Source: Sphingomonas sp. (lineage in GTDB: Bacteria > Pseudomonadota > Alphaproteobacteria > Sphingomonadales > Sphingomonadaceae). From it: DNA of 64,000 bases. Under the pieces are notes generated by a model, which saw nothing but the letters and a program-made list of their open reading frames with translations, had not been told where the DNA came from and made no database searches. Positions 27,505 through 35,768 of the stretch are shown here, in pieces; position 1 is the stretch's first letter, and every line of letters starts with the position of its first letter. Made by a program: the position numbers and the translations under genes. The stretch is from positions 62,001 to 126,000 of the forward strand of contig JAFIGU010000062.1 in assembly GCA_017849555.1 (NCBI GenBank), written 5' to 3'.

Positions 27505-28410
27505 TTACGGGAAGGGAATTTGCTGCAGCGAGGTCTCTATCGCATCTGCGCCCGCTTGTCCCAATAGGGAGAAATCGGCGGTCGAGACGATCGCGCGCTT
27601 GCCGACCACCGCGACCGAGGTGGGGTTCTTCGGCAGCCCCTCGGCGATCGTGCGGACTGCGGCCTGATCGCCCGCGACGATGAGCTCGTCGATCCGGCCG
27701 CCGCCCTCGGCGAGCGCGAAGCGGTTGCGGCCGATCGCGCGCATCCCGTCGGGGCGTTCGAGCGGTTGCGAGAGGGTGATTGGCTGGATCGTTGCCGGAC
27801 CGTTGCCACTATCGGTCGCGATGCGGAAAAGCTTGCCGCCGCGGAAGGTGTTGACCAGCAAGGCGCCGTCATCGAGCAGCGCGAGGCCGTCGGCCGAGGC
27901 GAGTTCCGGCGCGGCCGCGATCACGGTGAACGCCTCCGCGCCGGGGCGCAACCGCAGGACGCGCCCGCCCGCGAAATCGGTCGCATAGACCGTGCCGTCG
28001 GGGGCGACCGTCATGTCGTTGCAGCCGCCGTCGAACGGATAGCGCCGGCGCTCCGTGCCCGTCGCGAGATCGAAGGCGCGGATCGAGGCCGGCCCCTTGG
28101 CGCCCTGCGGGCCGGGGGCATAGGTGCAGGCCCAGAGCATATTGCGGCGATCATCGGCGAAAAGCCCCATCACCCGGCTTGCCTCCTCGGGGCGGAGCGT
28201 GATCCACGGCGTCGCGACGGCCGCGCGCGGCGCGGCGCGATAGATCACCGCCTTGTGGACATTGCCCGCGAAGATCGTGCCGTTGCGGCTGGCGGTCAGG
28301 CTTTCGGGGAAGACCCCGCGGTCGGCGATGCGGATCGCGGGCGATCCCGGCGGCTGCGCCGCGATCGCGATACTCCAGGCGGCGGCGGCAAGAAAGATCG
28401 GCTTGAGCAT
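27505..28410 (-). CDS. exported SMP-30/gluconolactonase-like beta-propeller protein
   Basis: The 301-residue protein carries a short signal peptide (MLKPIFLAAAAWSIAIAAQ). Repeated propeller strands have the pattern NxxxVAPDGTVYATDFAGGRVLRL, in part; ASADGLALLDDGALLVNTFRG is another blade. SMP-30/gluconolactonase/LRE-like proteins hydrolyse lactones, and a lactone would be the product of the neighbouring sugar dehydrogenase. The match is to fold rather than to clear catalytic residues. The ATG at 28410 follows GGGGA; an ATG at 28419 is possible. It lies 21 bases upstream of the dehydrogenase gene. Confidence 0.7.
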   Translation of the reverse strand: MLKPIFLAAAAWSIAIAAQPPGSPAIRIADRGVFPESLTASRNGTIFAGNVHKAVIYRAAPRAAVATPWITLRPEEASRVMGLFADDRRNMLWACTYAPGPQGAKGPASIRAFDLATGTERRRYPFDGGCNDMTVAPDGTVYATDFAGGRVLRLRPGAEAFTVIAAAPELASADGLALLDDGALLVNTFRGGKLFRIATDSGNGPATIQPITLSQPLERPDGMRAIGRNRFALAEGGGRIDELIVAGDQAAVRTIAEGLPKNPTSVAVVGKRAIVSTADFSLLGQAGADAIETSLQQIPFP

Positions 28411-28515
28411 CGTCCCCATCTCGCATCATCCGCGCCGGATGCCGAGCAAAAAAAGGGCATGAAACCGCCGGCGGTGGTTGGGAGGGAATGGGCCGGCGGT
28501 CTCATGCCCAGTGCG

Positions 28516-28956
28516 CTACATTCCTTTGCCGGTGCGCGAATAGATCACATAATATTTGGTATAGCCCTCGGTATCCCATTTGCCGCGCCATTCCGCGGGA
28601 AGGATCACCGCATCACCCGCTTCGAGCCTGGTCACCTCGCCGTCGAGCGAGGTCAGCGTCACGCTGCCGCTGGTGAAGAGCATGAATTCGTCGACGCCGT
28701 AATCGCGTTTGGTGGCGTCGAAATGGCTCGGCCCGGATTTATACATGCCGCTTTCGAATTTCTGGTCGCTCGACTTCATGACGATATTGTCGAGCGTGGT
28801 ATTCGCGCCGTGCGATTCCCTGACGACTTTCGGCTGGCTGAAGATCGGCCCGGCGGCATCTCCCTTGGAAATCTTGTGCGGGTGAATGACCTCGGCCGAA
28901 GCGGTGCCGAAGCCGACGGCGGCGGCGGCCGAAATCAGTGATAGTGCGATGCGCAT
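28516..28956 (-). CDS. exported cupin-domain protein
   Basis: The 146-residue protein has a signal peptide (MRIALSLISAAAAVGFGTASA) and a single cupin domain. The strand motif KRDYGVDEFMLFTSGSVTLT and the second motif LEAGDAVILPAEWRGKWDTEG (in part) are visible. Metal-binding His residues of motif 1 are largely missing, so it may be a non-catalytic binding protein. The ATG at 28956 follows AAGGAA; a second ATG at 28992 would overlap the TonB receptor gene. It follows the receptor gene closely on the same strand, so the two are probably one operon. Confidence 0.78.
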   Translation of the reverse strand: MRIALSLISAAAAVGFGTASAEVIHPHKISKGDAAGPIFSQPKVVRESHGANTTLDNIVMKSSDQKFESGMYKSGPSHFDATKRDYGVDEFMLFTSGSVTLTSLDGEVTRLEAGDAVILPAEWRGKWDTEGYTKYYVIYSRTGKGM

Positions 28957-28988
28957 GACGGCGATTTCCTTCGGGAATGGAGCGATGA

Positions 28989-31403
28989 TCATTGGCGATA
29001 GGCGATCGTCAGTCCGATCGTCCGCGGGCGCAGCGTCTCCTGCGTGAAGAGCAGCGAATCCCTGTTCTGGTGGCTGTAGCCGATCCGCGGGGTCGCATTC
29101 AGCAGATTGTCCGCGAAGATCGAGACGTTGAGGCCGCCGATGATCGCGCCCATCCGCATCGTGACCTGGGTCCGCGCGCTATCGGCCAGCGCCAGCGGAT
29201 CGTAGGACTGATTGCGCGGATCGCGGCTCTGCGTCATCCGGCGGAGCTCGTTCTGGTAGGAAACGTCGCCGCGGATGTAGAAATCGGTCTCGCCGACCGG
29301 GAAATCATATTGCCCGCCGAGCGAGAAGGTCCACGGCGGGCCGCCGATCGCATCGCCGGCCGAGACCACCGGGCTGCTCGATCCGAACGCCAGCGTCTGG
29401 GTGTAGACGGCATCGGTATAACCCACCGACGCATCGATCGAGAGGCCGTGTATCGGCATGACGGTCAATTGCAGATCGAAGCCGCGGCTGCGCGCCTGGC
29501 CAAGGTTACCGGTGAACTGGATGCCGCACGAATTGAGATTGACGCTCTGCTGGATGCCCTTCCACTTGATCGTATAGGCGGACACGGCGATCTGGAGCTT
29601 GTTGTCGAACAGCTTGTTCTTGCTGCCGATTTCGAAGCTGCTGACGGTATCCGACTTATAGCTGTCGGGCGAGGAGGTCAGCCCAAGCTGCTTGAGATCG
29701 GGGGCGCAGGCGTTGAACGGAACCGGCGCATTGGCGCCCCCCGGGCGGAAGCCCTTGGCCCAGGTCGCGTAGAGCAGGTTGTTGTTGTCGACCTGCCAGT
29801 TGACCCCGACCTTCGGGGTGACCGGGGTTTCCGATGCCTCGCCGGCGCCGGTGGTGCGCGCGCCGTTCTGCGAGCCGTCCGAGAAATTCACGAACGAGAA
29901 TTTGGTATGCGCGACGCGAACGCCGCCGCTGATCTTCACTCCCGCAAGCAACTCATAGGTCATGTCGAGGAAACCGGCGATCTGGCTGTCGGTGCCTTTG
30001 GTGCTGGTGATATAGCTGTCTTGTCCGTAGAGCGGATAGCCGAAGAAATCCTCGAGGCTCTGCCCGAACACTGCGTTGAAGAAATCGTTGCCCTGCGGAT
30101 CGACGAGTTCCTCGATGCTCCGCTGCACCGAATGCTGGTAGAAAGCGCCGATGACCCATTTGAAGCGTGCGTCGGGGTTGGCCGACTGCAGACGGATTTC
30201 CTGGGTCCAGATCTTCTGGGTGTTGGTCACCTTCGACGGGCTGAGATAGCGCGGCAGCGCCGGATTGACTCCGGTCGGGGTCAGGAACGGGAAAAAGGCC
30301 TGTCCGGGAACGCCGCCGTCCTGAAAGCCGCAGCCGCTTTCGTAGCAATCCTGATAATAAGACAGGTTGTAGAGCGTTCCGTCATATCCGGTATAGTTGG
30401 TTCGGCTGAAATAAGACGTGTTCAAGATGAACGATATACTGTCGGTATCGTACCGGATATTGAGCGTCGGAAGAATATATCTGTCCTTCGATCCGCGATA
30501 TTCCGGCGAGCCGTTCCTGAAATCGCCGTTGGCGATATTGGAGATCGCCGGAAAGAAACTGTCGGTCATGTGCGTCGTGCGTTGCTGCCACAGGATCGAC
30601 GGGGTGATCAGCAAGCCCTCGGTCGGCTGCCAGGCCAGCGCGCCGCGCAGCACCGTGACATCGCCGTAATTGATGTTCTTATTGTCGATCTGGTTGGTCT
30701 TGTAATCGACATGATCGATATAGCCGCCGTCGCGGCGATGCCACGCGCTCAGCCGCACGCCGAGCTTGTCGGTGATGATCGGCGTACCGATTGCGGAGCC
30801 GATCTCATAGCTCACGCCGCCGCCCTGCGTCGCCGAAATCTCGGCGCGGTCATAGGTGCCGAAGGTGGTGAGGCTCGGTTGCGGGGTGATATAGCGTACG
30901 GTGCCGCCCTCCGACCCCGCCCCGAACAACGTGCCCTGCGGCCCGCGCAATACTTCGACGCGATCGAGATCGAAGATCGCCGGCGCGGAATTGTCTGCGC
31001 TGAAGCCGAGATTGCGCATCTGGATCGGCGTATCGTCGATATAGATACCGGTGGTCCCCGATCCCGCGCCAGACGAAATGCCACGAATACTGATCTGGTT
31101 GCCGTCGGAATTGAAGCGGACGCCGGGCGTGAAGCGCGCGACTTCGTTGAAGCTCTTCATCCCCTTCGAATCCATGCTCTGCTGGGAGAAAGCGCTGATG
31201 CTGATCGGCACCTTGGAGATGAACTGCGCCTGGCGCGTCGCTGTGACGACGATCTCGCCCGGATTTCTGTCGCTGGCGGCGGTTTGCGCGGGCGGGGCGC
31301 TTTGCGCGCTGTCATCGGTCGTGTCGGGCGATGCGACGGTCTGTGCGACGCTCGGCAGCGGCAAGGCCGCGGTTGCCAGAAGAATCCACTTGTCCAGGCG
31401 CAT
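28989..31403 (-). CDS. TonB-dependent receptor of the polyamine regulon
   Basis: The 804-residue receptor has a signal peptide (ending PSVAQ) and a plug beginning GEIVVTATRQAQFISKVPIS. RVEVLRGPQGTLFGAGSEGG lies near residues 150-170. The barrel ends in RPRTIGLTIAYRQ. Two perfect TTGTGATCACAA palindromes lie 112-140 bases upstream with a TTGACT box between them, matching the operators of the polyamine genes. I therefore infer that it takes up a polyamine, a polyamine conjugate or a related amine. The family alone does not show the ligand. Confidence 0.92.
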   Translation of the reverse strand: MRLDKWILLATAALPLPSVAQTVASPDTTDDSAQSAPPAQTAASDRNPGEIVVTATRQAQFISKVPISISAFSQQSMDSKGMKSFNEVARFTPGVRFNSDGNQISIRGISSGAGSGTTGIYIDDTPIQMRNLGFSADNSAPAIFDLDRVEVLRGPQGTLFGAGSEGGTVRYITPQPSLTTFGTYDRAEISATQGGGVSYEIGSAIGTPIITDKLGVRLSAWHRRDGGYIDHVDYKTNQIDNKNINYGDVTVLRGALAWQPTEGLLITPSILWQQRTTHMTDSFFPAISNIANGDFRNGSPEYRGSKDRYILPTLNIRYDTDSISFILNTSYFSRTNYTGYDGTLYNLSYYQDCYESGCGFQDGGVPGQAFFPFLTPTGVNPALPRYLSPSKVTNTQKIWTQEIRLQSANPDARFKWVIGAFYQHSVQRSIEELVDPQGNDFFNAVFGQSLEDFFGYPLYGQDSYITSTKGTDSQIAGFLDMTYELLAGVKISGGVRVAHTKFSFVNFSDGSQNGARTTGAGEASETPVTPKVGVNWQVDNNNLLYATWAKGFRPGGANAPVPFNACAPDLKQLGLTSSPDSYKSDTVSSFEIGSKNKLFDNKLQIAVSAYTIKWKGIQQSVNLNSCGIQFTGNLGQARSRGFDLQLTVMPIHGLSIDASVGYTDAVYTQTLAFGSSSPVVSAGDAIGGPPWTFSLGGQYDFPVGETDFYIRGDVSYQNELRRMTQSRDPRNQSYDPLALADSARTQVTMRMGAIIGGLNVSIFADNLLNATPRIGYSHQNRDSLLFTQETLRPRTIGLTIAYRQ

Positions 31404-31514
31404 GTTAGTCCCCCTTCGGATCGCTGTTTTTCGTTGAGCTCGGCGATTGTTCGACCGGCGTACGCAACTTCCCCATCAAGAATCGGCGGTCGCACGAACG
31501 ATAATGACACATAA

Positions 31515-31543
31515 TTGTGATCACAAGTCAATTGTGATCACAA
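31515..31543. promoter_or_regulatory. twin TTGTGATCACAA operators with TTGACT -35 box between
   Basis: Two identical perfect 12-base palindromes lie at 31515-31526 and 31532-31543. Between them the minus strand reads TTGACT (31526-31531), a likely -35 box for the TonB receptor gene. The centre-to-centre distance is 17 bases. A bound regulator would cover the -35 element, which suggests repression. Confidence 0.7.
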
Positions 31544-31706
31544 GCAGTTCGAAAAGGGGCGTCTCGGCGAGCCGGCCGGACTCGATCGAAACCCGTGCTT
31601 TTCTGCGATTTCGCGGGCAGATATGGGCGACGTCACCGGGGGTGGCGAGTGGTAGCGCGAGGGTCCGACGAGGCGTCGGTGCCCGAAAAGCTCGCTCACT
31701 TCGCGC

Positions 31707-31736
31707 TTGATTTGCATTATGTGATCACAGTATGCG
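31707..31736 (+). promoter_or_regulatory. gabT promoter with embedded operator
   Basis: TTGATT at 31707-31712 and TATGCG at 31731-31736 form a plausible promoter with an 18-base spacer. The operator ATGTGATCACAG (31719-31730) lies inside the spacer. The gabT start follows 76 bases later. Confidence 0.5.
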
Positions 31737-31811
31737 CTGGCAACCGATGCCAAACCCAGCCGGATCACCGGCCGCGTCACGTGACATCGCGAGCATCCGA
31801 CCGGAGGGCCA

Positions 31812-33071
31812 GTGACCAACGCCGATCTTCTCAAGCGCCGCGAAGCGGCCGTGCCGCGCGGGGTCGCGACCGCGACCCCGGTTTTCGCGGGTAAAGCCGC
31901 CAATGCCGAATTGTGGGATGTCGAGGGGCGCCGCTTCATCGATTTCGTCGGCGGCATCGCGGTGCTCAACGTCGGGCATCGCCACCCGAAGATCGTCGCG
32001 GCGGTGGCCGATCAGCTCGATCTCTATTCGCACACCGCGTTCCAGGTCGTCGCCTATGAGCCTTATGTCGCGCTCGCTGAGCGGCTCAACGCGCTCGCGC
32101 CGATGGCGGGCGCGGCCAAGACGATCTTCTTCTCGACCGGGGCCGAGGCGACCGAGAATGCGGTCAAGATCGCGCGCGCCGCGACCCGGCGCAGCGGGGT
32201 GATCGCGTTTCGCGGCGGGTTCCACGGCCGCACGCTCTTCGCCTCCGCGCTGACCGGCAAGGTCGCGCCATACAAGCAGCAATTCGGCGTGATGCCGCCG
32301 GGGGTGTTCCACGCGCCGTTCCCCGATGCCGAGGCCGGGATTTCGAGCGAGGCGAGCCTTGCCGCGCTCGATGATCTGTTCGCGGCGGATATCGCGCCGC
32401 ACGATGTCGCCGCGATCATCATCGAGCCGGTGCAGGGCGAGGGCGGGTTCCGCATCGCGCCGGTCGACTTCGTCCGGCAATTGCGCGCGATCTGCGACCG
32501 GCACGGCATCCTGCTGATCGCCGACGAGGTGCAGACCGGGTTCGCGCGCACCGCGCGGATGTTCGCGATCGAACATTATGGGGTCGAGCCCGATCTGATG
32601 GCGGTGGCCAAATCGATGGGCGGCGGCTTCCCGCTCTCCGGGGTGATCGGGCGCGCCGCTATCATGGACAGCGTCGAGCCCGGCGGGCTCGGCGGCACCT
32701 ATGCCGGCTCGCCGATCGCCTGCGCGGCGGGGCATGCGGTGCTCGACGTGATCGCGGAGGAGCGGCTGCTCGATCGTGCCGAGGCGATCGGCGCGATCGC
32801 CCAACGTCGTCTCGAGCAACTGGCGGCACGCAACGATACGCCGTCGATCACCGGCATCCGCCGCCTCGGCGCGATGATCGCGTTCGATCTTCCCGACGCC
32901 GCGACGACCAAGGCGCTGTGCGGTGCGGCGCTGTCGCGCGGGCTGATCCTGCTGAGCTGCGGCGTCGAGGGGCGCACGATCCGCATCCTCGTGCCGCTGA
33001 CGGTGAGCGACGCCGTGCTCGACGAAGGGCTGGCGATCCTGGGTGACGCGCTGGCGGAGACCAGGGGATGA
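31812..33071 (+). CDS. gabT: 4-aminobutyrate aminotransferase
   Basis: The 419-residue class III PLP transaminase converts GABA (or related omega-amino acids) to the semialdehyde. It shows the typical GabT N-terminus RREAAVPRGVATATPVFAGK, FSTGAEATENAVKIARAAT, the FRGGFHGRT motif, IIEPVQGEGGF, LLIADEVQTGFARTARMFA with the conserved Asp, and the Schiff-base Lys in AVAKSMGGGFPLSGVIG. The GTG start at 31812 follows GGAGG at 31803-31807. The stop overlaps the gabD start. A regulon operator sits in its promoter. Confidence 0.93.
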   Translation: MTNADLLKRREAAVPRGVATATPVFAGKAANAELWDVEGRRFIDFVGGIAVLNVGHRHPKIVAAVADQLDLYSHTAFQVVAYEPYVALAERLNALAPMAGAAKTIFFSTGAEATENAVKIARAATRRSGVIAFRGGFHGRTLFASALTGKVAPYKQQFGVMPPGVFHAPFPDAEAGISSEASLAALDDLFAADIAPHDVAAIIIEPVQGEGGFRIAPVDFVRQLRAICDRHGILLIADEVQTGFARTARMFAIEHYGVEPDLMAVAKSMGGGFPLSGVIGRAAIMDSVEPGGLGGTYAGSPIACAAGHAVLDVIAEERLLDRAEAIGAIAQRRLEQLAARNDTPSITGIRRLGAMIAFDLPDAATTKALCGAALSRGLILLSCGVEGRTIRILVPLTVSDAVLDEGLAILGDALAETRG

Positions 33072-34528
33072 TCGCCGATCTGCTCGGCCGCCGCGATCTG
33101 CTGCGCGGCGCCGGCTATATCGACGGCCAATGGATCGATCGCGACGACCGGTTCGACGTGACCAACCCCGCCGACGACAGCGTCATCGCATCGGTCGCCC
33201 GGCTCGGCCGCGCCGAGGCGGTCCGCGCGGTCGATGCCGCGGAAAGGGCGCTCCCGGCGTGGCGCGCCCTGCCGGCCAAGGCGCGGTCGGTGATCCTCAG
33301 GCGCTGGCACGATCTGATCCTCGCGCATGGCGACGATCTCGCGCGGCTGCTGACCGCCGAACAGGGCAAGCCGCTGGCGGAGGCGAAGGGCGAGATCGCT
33401 TATGCCGCGTCGTTCGTCGAATGGTTCGCCGAGGAGGCCAAGCGCGCCAACGGCGATGTCATCCCCGGGCCGACCGCGACGCGGCGGCTGGTGGTCGTCA
33501 AGCAGCCGGTCGGCATCGTTGGCGCGATCACCCCGTGGAATTTCCCCGCGGCGATGATCACGCGCAAGGTCGCACCAGCGCTGGCGGTGGGATGCACCGT
33601 CGTGCTCAAGCCGTCCGAACTCACCCCGCTCACCGCCTTTGCGCTCGCCGTACTGGCGGACGAAGCGGGCATCCCGGCCGGGGTGTTCAACATCGTCGCG
33701 GGCGACGCGCCGGCGATCGGCGAGGTGCTGACCGGCGATCCGCGCGTGCGCAAATTCACCTTCACCGGATCGACCCCGGTGGGCAAGATGCTCGCGGCGC
33801 GATGCGCGGGAACGGTCAAGCGCGTCTCGCTCGAACTCGGCGGCAACGCGCCGCTGATCGTCTTTCCCGACGCCGATCTCGACAATGCGATCGAAGGCGC
33901 GATGGCGGCCAAGTTCCGTAACACCGGGCAGACCTGCGTCTGCGCCAATCGGATCTACGTCCACCGCGATATCTATGACGATGTCGCGCATGCGCTGGCC
34001 GAGCGGGTCGCGTTGCTGCGCACCGGCGCGGGGCTGGGCGGCGCGACCGATGCGGGGCCGTTGATCAACCGGGCGGCGGTCGAAAAGGTCGAGCGGCATG
34101 TCGCGGATGCGCGTGCCGGCGGCGGGCGGGTGCTGACCGGCGGTGCGCGCATCGGCGATCGCGGGAACTTCTACGCGCCGACGGTGATGGCCGACGTTTC
34201 GCCTGACGCGCTGCTGTGCCGCGAGGAGACGTTCGGCCCGCTCGCCGCGCTCGTCCCGTTCGACAGCGAGGCGCAGGTGATCGATTATGCCAACAGCGGC
34301 TCCGCCGGCCTCGCCGCCTATTTCTACACCCGCGATGCCAGCCGGATCTGGCGGATGGGCGAGGCGCTCGATTACGGCATGGTCGGCATCAACACCGGGC
34401 TGATCTCGACCGAGGTCGCGCCGTTCGGCGGGATGAAGGAATCGGGCCTCGGCCGCGAAGGCTCGCATTACGGGACCGCCGAATTCCTCGATATCAAATT
34501 GCTCTGCCAGGAGATCGCACCGGCCTGA
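33068..34528 (+). CDS. gabD: NAD(P)-dependent succinate-semialdehyde dehydrogenase
   Basis: The 486-residue aldehyde dehydrogenase oxidises succinate semialdehyde from GabT to succinate. It carries the GabD-type features EQGKPLAEAKGEI, GAITPWNFPAAMITRKVAPA, FTGSTPVGKM, the catalytic Glu in SLELGGNAP and the catalytic Cys C290 in NTGQTCVCANRIYV. The double-Cys arrangement TCVCANR is typical of GabD. The ATG overlaps the end of gabT (ATGA). Alanine dehydrogenase follows 38 bases downstream. Confidence 0.93.
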   Translation: MIADLLGRRDLLRGAGYIDGQWIDRDDRFDVTNPADDSVIASVARLGRAEAVRAVDAAERALPAWRALPAKARSVILRRWHDLILAHGDDLARLLTAEQGKPLAEAKGEIAYAASFVEWFAEEAKRANGDVIPGPTATRRLVVVKQPVGIVGAITPWNFPAAMITRKVAPALAVGCTVVLKPSELTPLTAFALAVLADEAGIPAGVFNIVAGDAPAIGEVLTGDPRVRKFTFTGSTPVGKMLAARCAGTVKRVSLELGGNAPLIVFPDADLDNAIEGAMAAKFRNTGQTCVCANRIYVHRDIYDDVAHALAERVALLRTGAGLGGATDAGPLINRAAVEKVERHVADARAGGGRVLTGGARIGDRGNFYAPTVMADVSPDALLCREETFGPLAALVPFDSEAQVIDYANSGSAGLAAYFYTRDASRIWRMGEALDYGMVGINTGLISTEVAPFGGMKESGLGREGSHYGTAEFLDIKLLCQEIAPA

Positions 34529-34566
34529 TCGCGTCGCGGCATCAAAACGTTCAAGGAGAGGGTTCA

Positions 34567-35679
34567 ATGCGCATCGGTGTGCCCAAGGAAATCAAGACCC
34601 ACGAATATCGCGTCGGCCTGACCCCGTTCGCGGTGCGCGAATATGTCGCGCACGGCCATGAGGTGATGATCGAGCGCGGCGCGGGAACCGGGATCGGCGC
34701 GGCCGACGCCGAATACCAGCGCGCCGGCGCGCGGATCGTCGAGACCGCGGTGGAGATCTTCGCCACCGCCGAGATGATCGTCAAGGTGAAGGAGCCACAA
34801 GCGGCCGAATGGGCGCAGCTGCGCGAAGGGCAGATATTGTTCACCTATCTCCACCTCGCGCCCGATCCCGATCAGGCCAACGGTCTTCTCGAATCGGGGG
34901 TTACCGCGGTCGCTTATGAGACGGTCACCGACGATCGCGGCGCGCTGCCGCTGCTGGCGCCGATGAGCGAGGTCGCCGGGCGGCTGTCGATCGAGGCGGC
35001 GGGCGATGCGCTCAAGCGGCATTCGGGCGGGCGCGGGCTGTTGCTCGGCGGGGTGCCGGGGGTGCGGCCGGCGCGCGTCGTGGTGCTGGGCGGCGGCGTC
35101 GTCGGCACGCATGCCGCGCGGATGGCGGTCGGGCTCGGCGCCGAGGTGACGGTGATCGACCGGTTCATTCCCCGGCTGCGCGAACTCGACGAATTGTTCG
35201 GCGGGCGGGTGCGCACCCGCGTCTCGACGATCGACGCGGTGGAATCGGAGATCGCAGACGCCGATGCAGTGATCGGCGCGGTGCTGATCGCGGGCGCCAG
35301 CGCGCCGCGGCTCGTCACCCGCGCGATGCTGTCGCTGATGAAGCCGGGGGCGGTGGTGGTCGACGTCGCGATCGATCAGGGTGGCTGTTTCGAGACCTCG
35401 CACGCGACGACGCACGCCGATCCCACCTATGTCGTCGATAATATCGTGCATTATTGCGTCGCCAACATGCCCGGCGCGGTGCCGCTGACGTCGAGCTTCG
35501 CGCTCAACAACGCGACGCTGCCTTACGGGCTCGCGCTCGCCGACGGCGGGGTGGAGGCAATCCGGCGCAATCCGGGGCTCGCCGCCGGGCTCAACCTGCA
35601 TCGCGGGACCGTCTTCAACCAGGCGGTCGGCGCCAGCCTCAACCTGCCTTGGAAGCGGCCGGACGCGCTGGCGGCATAG
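34567..35679 (+). CDS. ald: alanine dehydrogenase
   Basis: This 370-residue NAD-dependent enzyme converts L-alanine to pyruvate and ammonia. The family N-terminus MRIGVPKEIKTHEYRVGLTP is intact. The catalytic Lys/His region LFTYLHLAPD, the nucleotide-binding motif VVLGGGVVGTHAARMAVGLG and the Asp of VTVIDRF follow. The start at 34567 follows AAGGAG. Placed after gabT-gabD, it would regenerate pyruvate from alanine made by the pyruvate-linked aminotransferases of this region. That link is inferred. Confidence 0.95.
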   Translation: MRIGVPKEIKTHEYRVGLTPFAVREYVAHGHEVMIERGAGTGIGAADAEYQRAGARIVETAVEIFATAEMIVKVKEPQAAEWAQLREGQILFTYLHLAPDPDQANGLLESGVTAVAYETVTDDRGALPLLAPMSEVAGRLSIEAAGDALKRHSGGRGLLLGGVPGVRPARVVVLGGGVVGTHAARMAVGLGAEVTVIDRFIPRLRELDELFGGRVRTRVSTIDAVESEIADADAVIGAVLIAGASAPRLVTRAMLSLMKPGAVVVDVAIDQGGCFETSHATTHADPTYVVDNIVHYCVANMPGAVPLTSSFALNNATLPYGLALADGGVEAIRRNPGLAAGLNLHRGTVFNQAVGASLNLPWKRPDALAA

Positions 35680-35700
35680 GCCGGTGCGGACGCGCCTTGC

Positions 35701-35752
35701 TTGACAATAGCGGACCCTTTGCCAAAGGATGTCCGGCCAATGTGATCACAGA
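35701..35752 (+). promoter_or_regulatory. promoter and operator of spdH paralog 2
   Basis: TTGACA at 35701-35706 and AAGGAT at 35725-35730 are a candidate promoter (18-base spacer). The perfect palindrome TGTGATCACA at 35741-35750 lies just downstream, about where transcription would start, and 18 bases before the ATG at 35769. Confidence 0.55.
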
Positions 35753-35768
35753 TTTTTTGGAGAGCCGT

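Larger units (their letters stand above)
31404..31811. other. divergent regulatory region between TonB receptor and gabT
   Basis: These 408 bases hold no supported gene. They contain two perfect palindromes on the receptor side and one near-perfect palindrome on the gabT side, with -35-like boxes. Short open frames here lack ribosome sites and homology I recognise. Confidence 0.7.

Noticed and set aside
28992..31514. 840-residue open frame on the plus strand
   Set aside because: It is the antisense of the TonB receptor gene, with low-complexity Arg/Ala/Asp content and no ribosome site.
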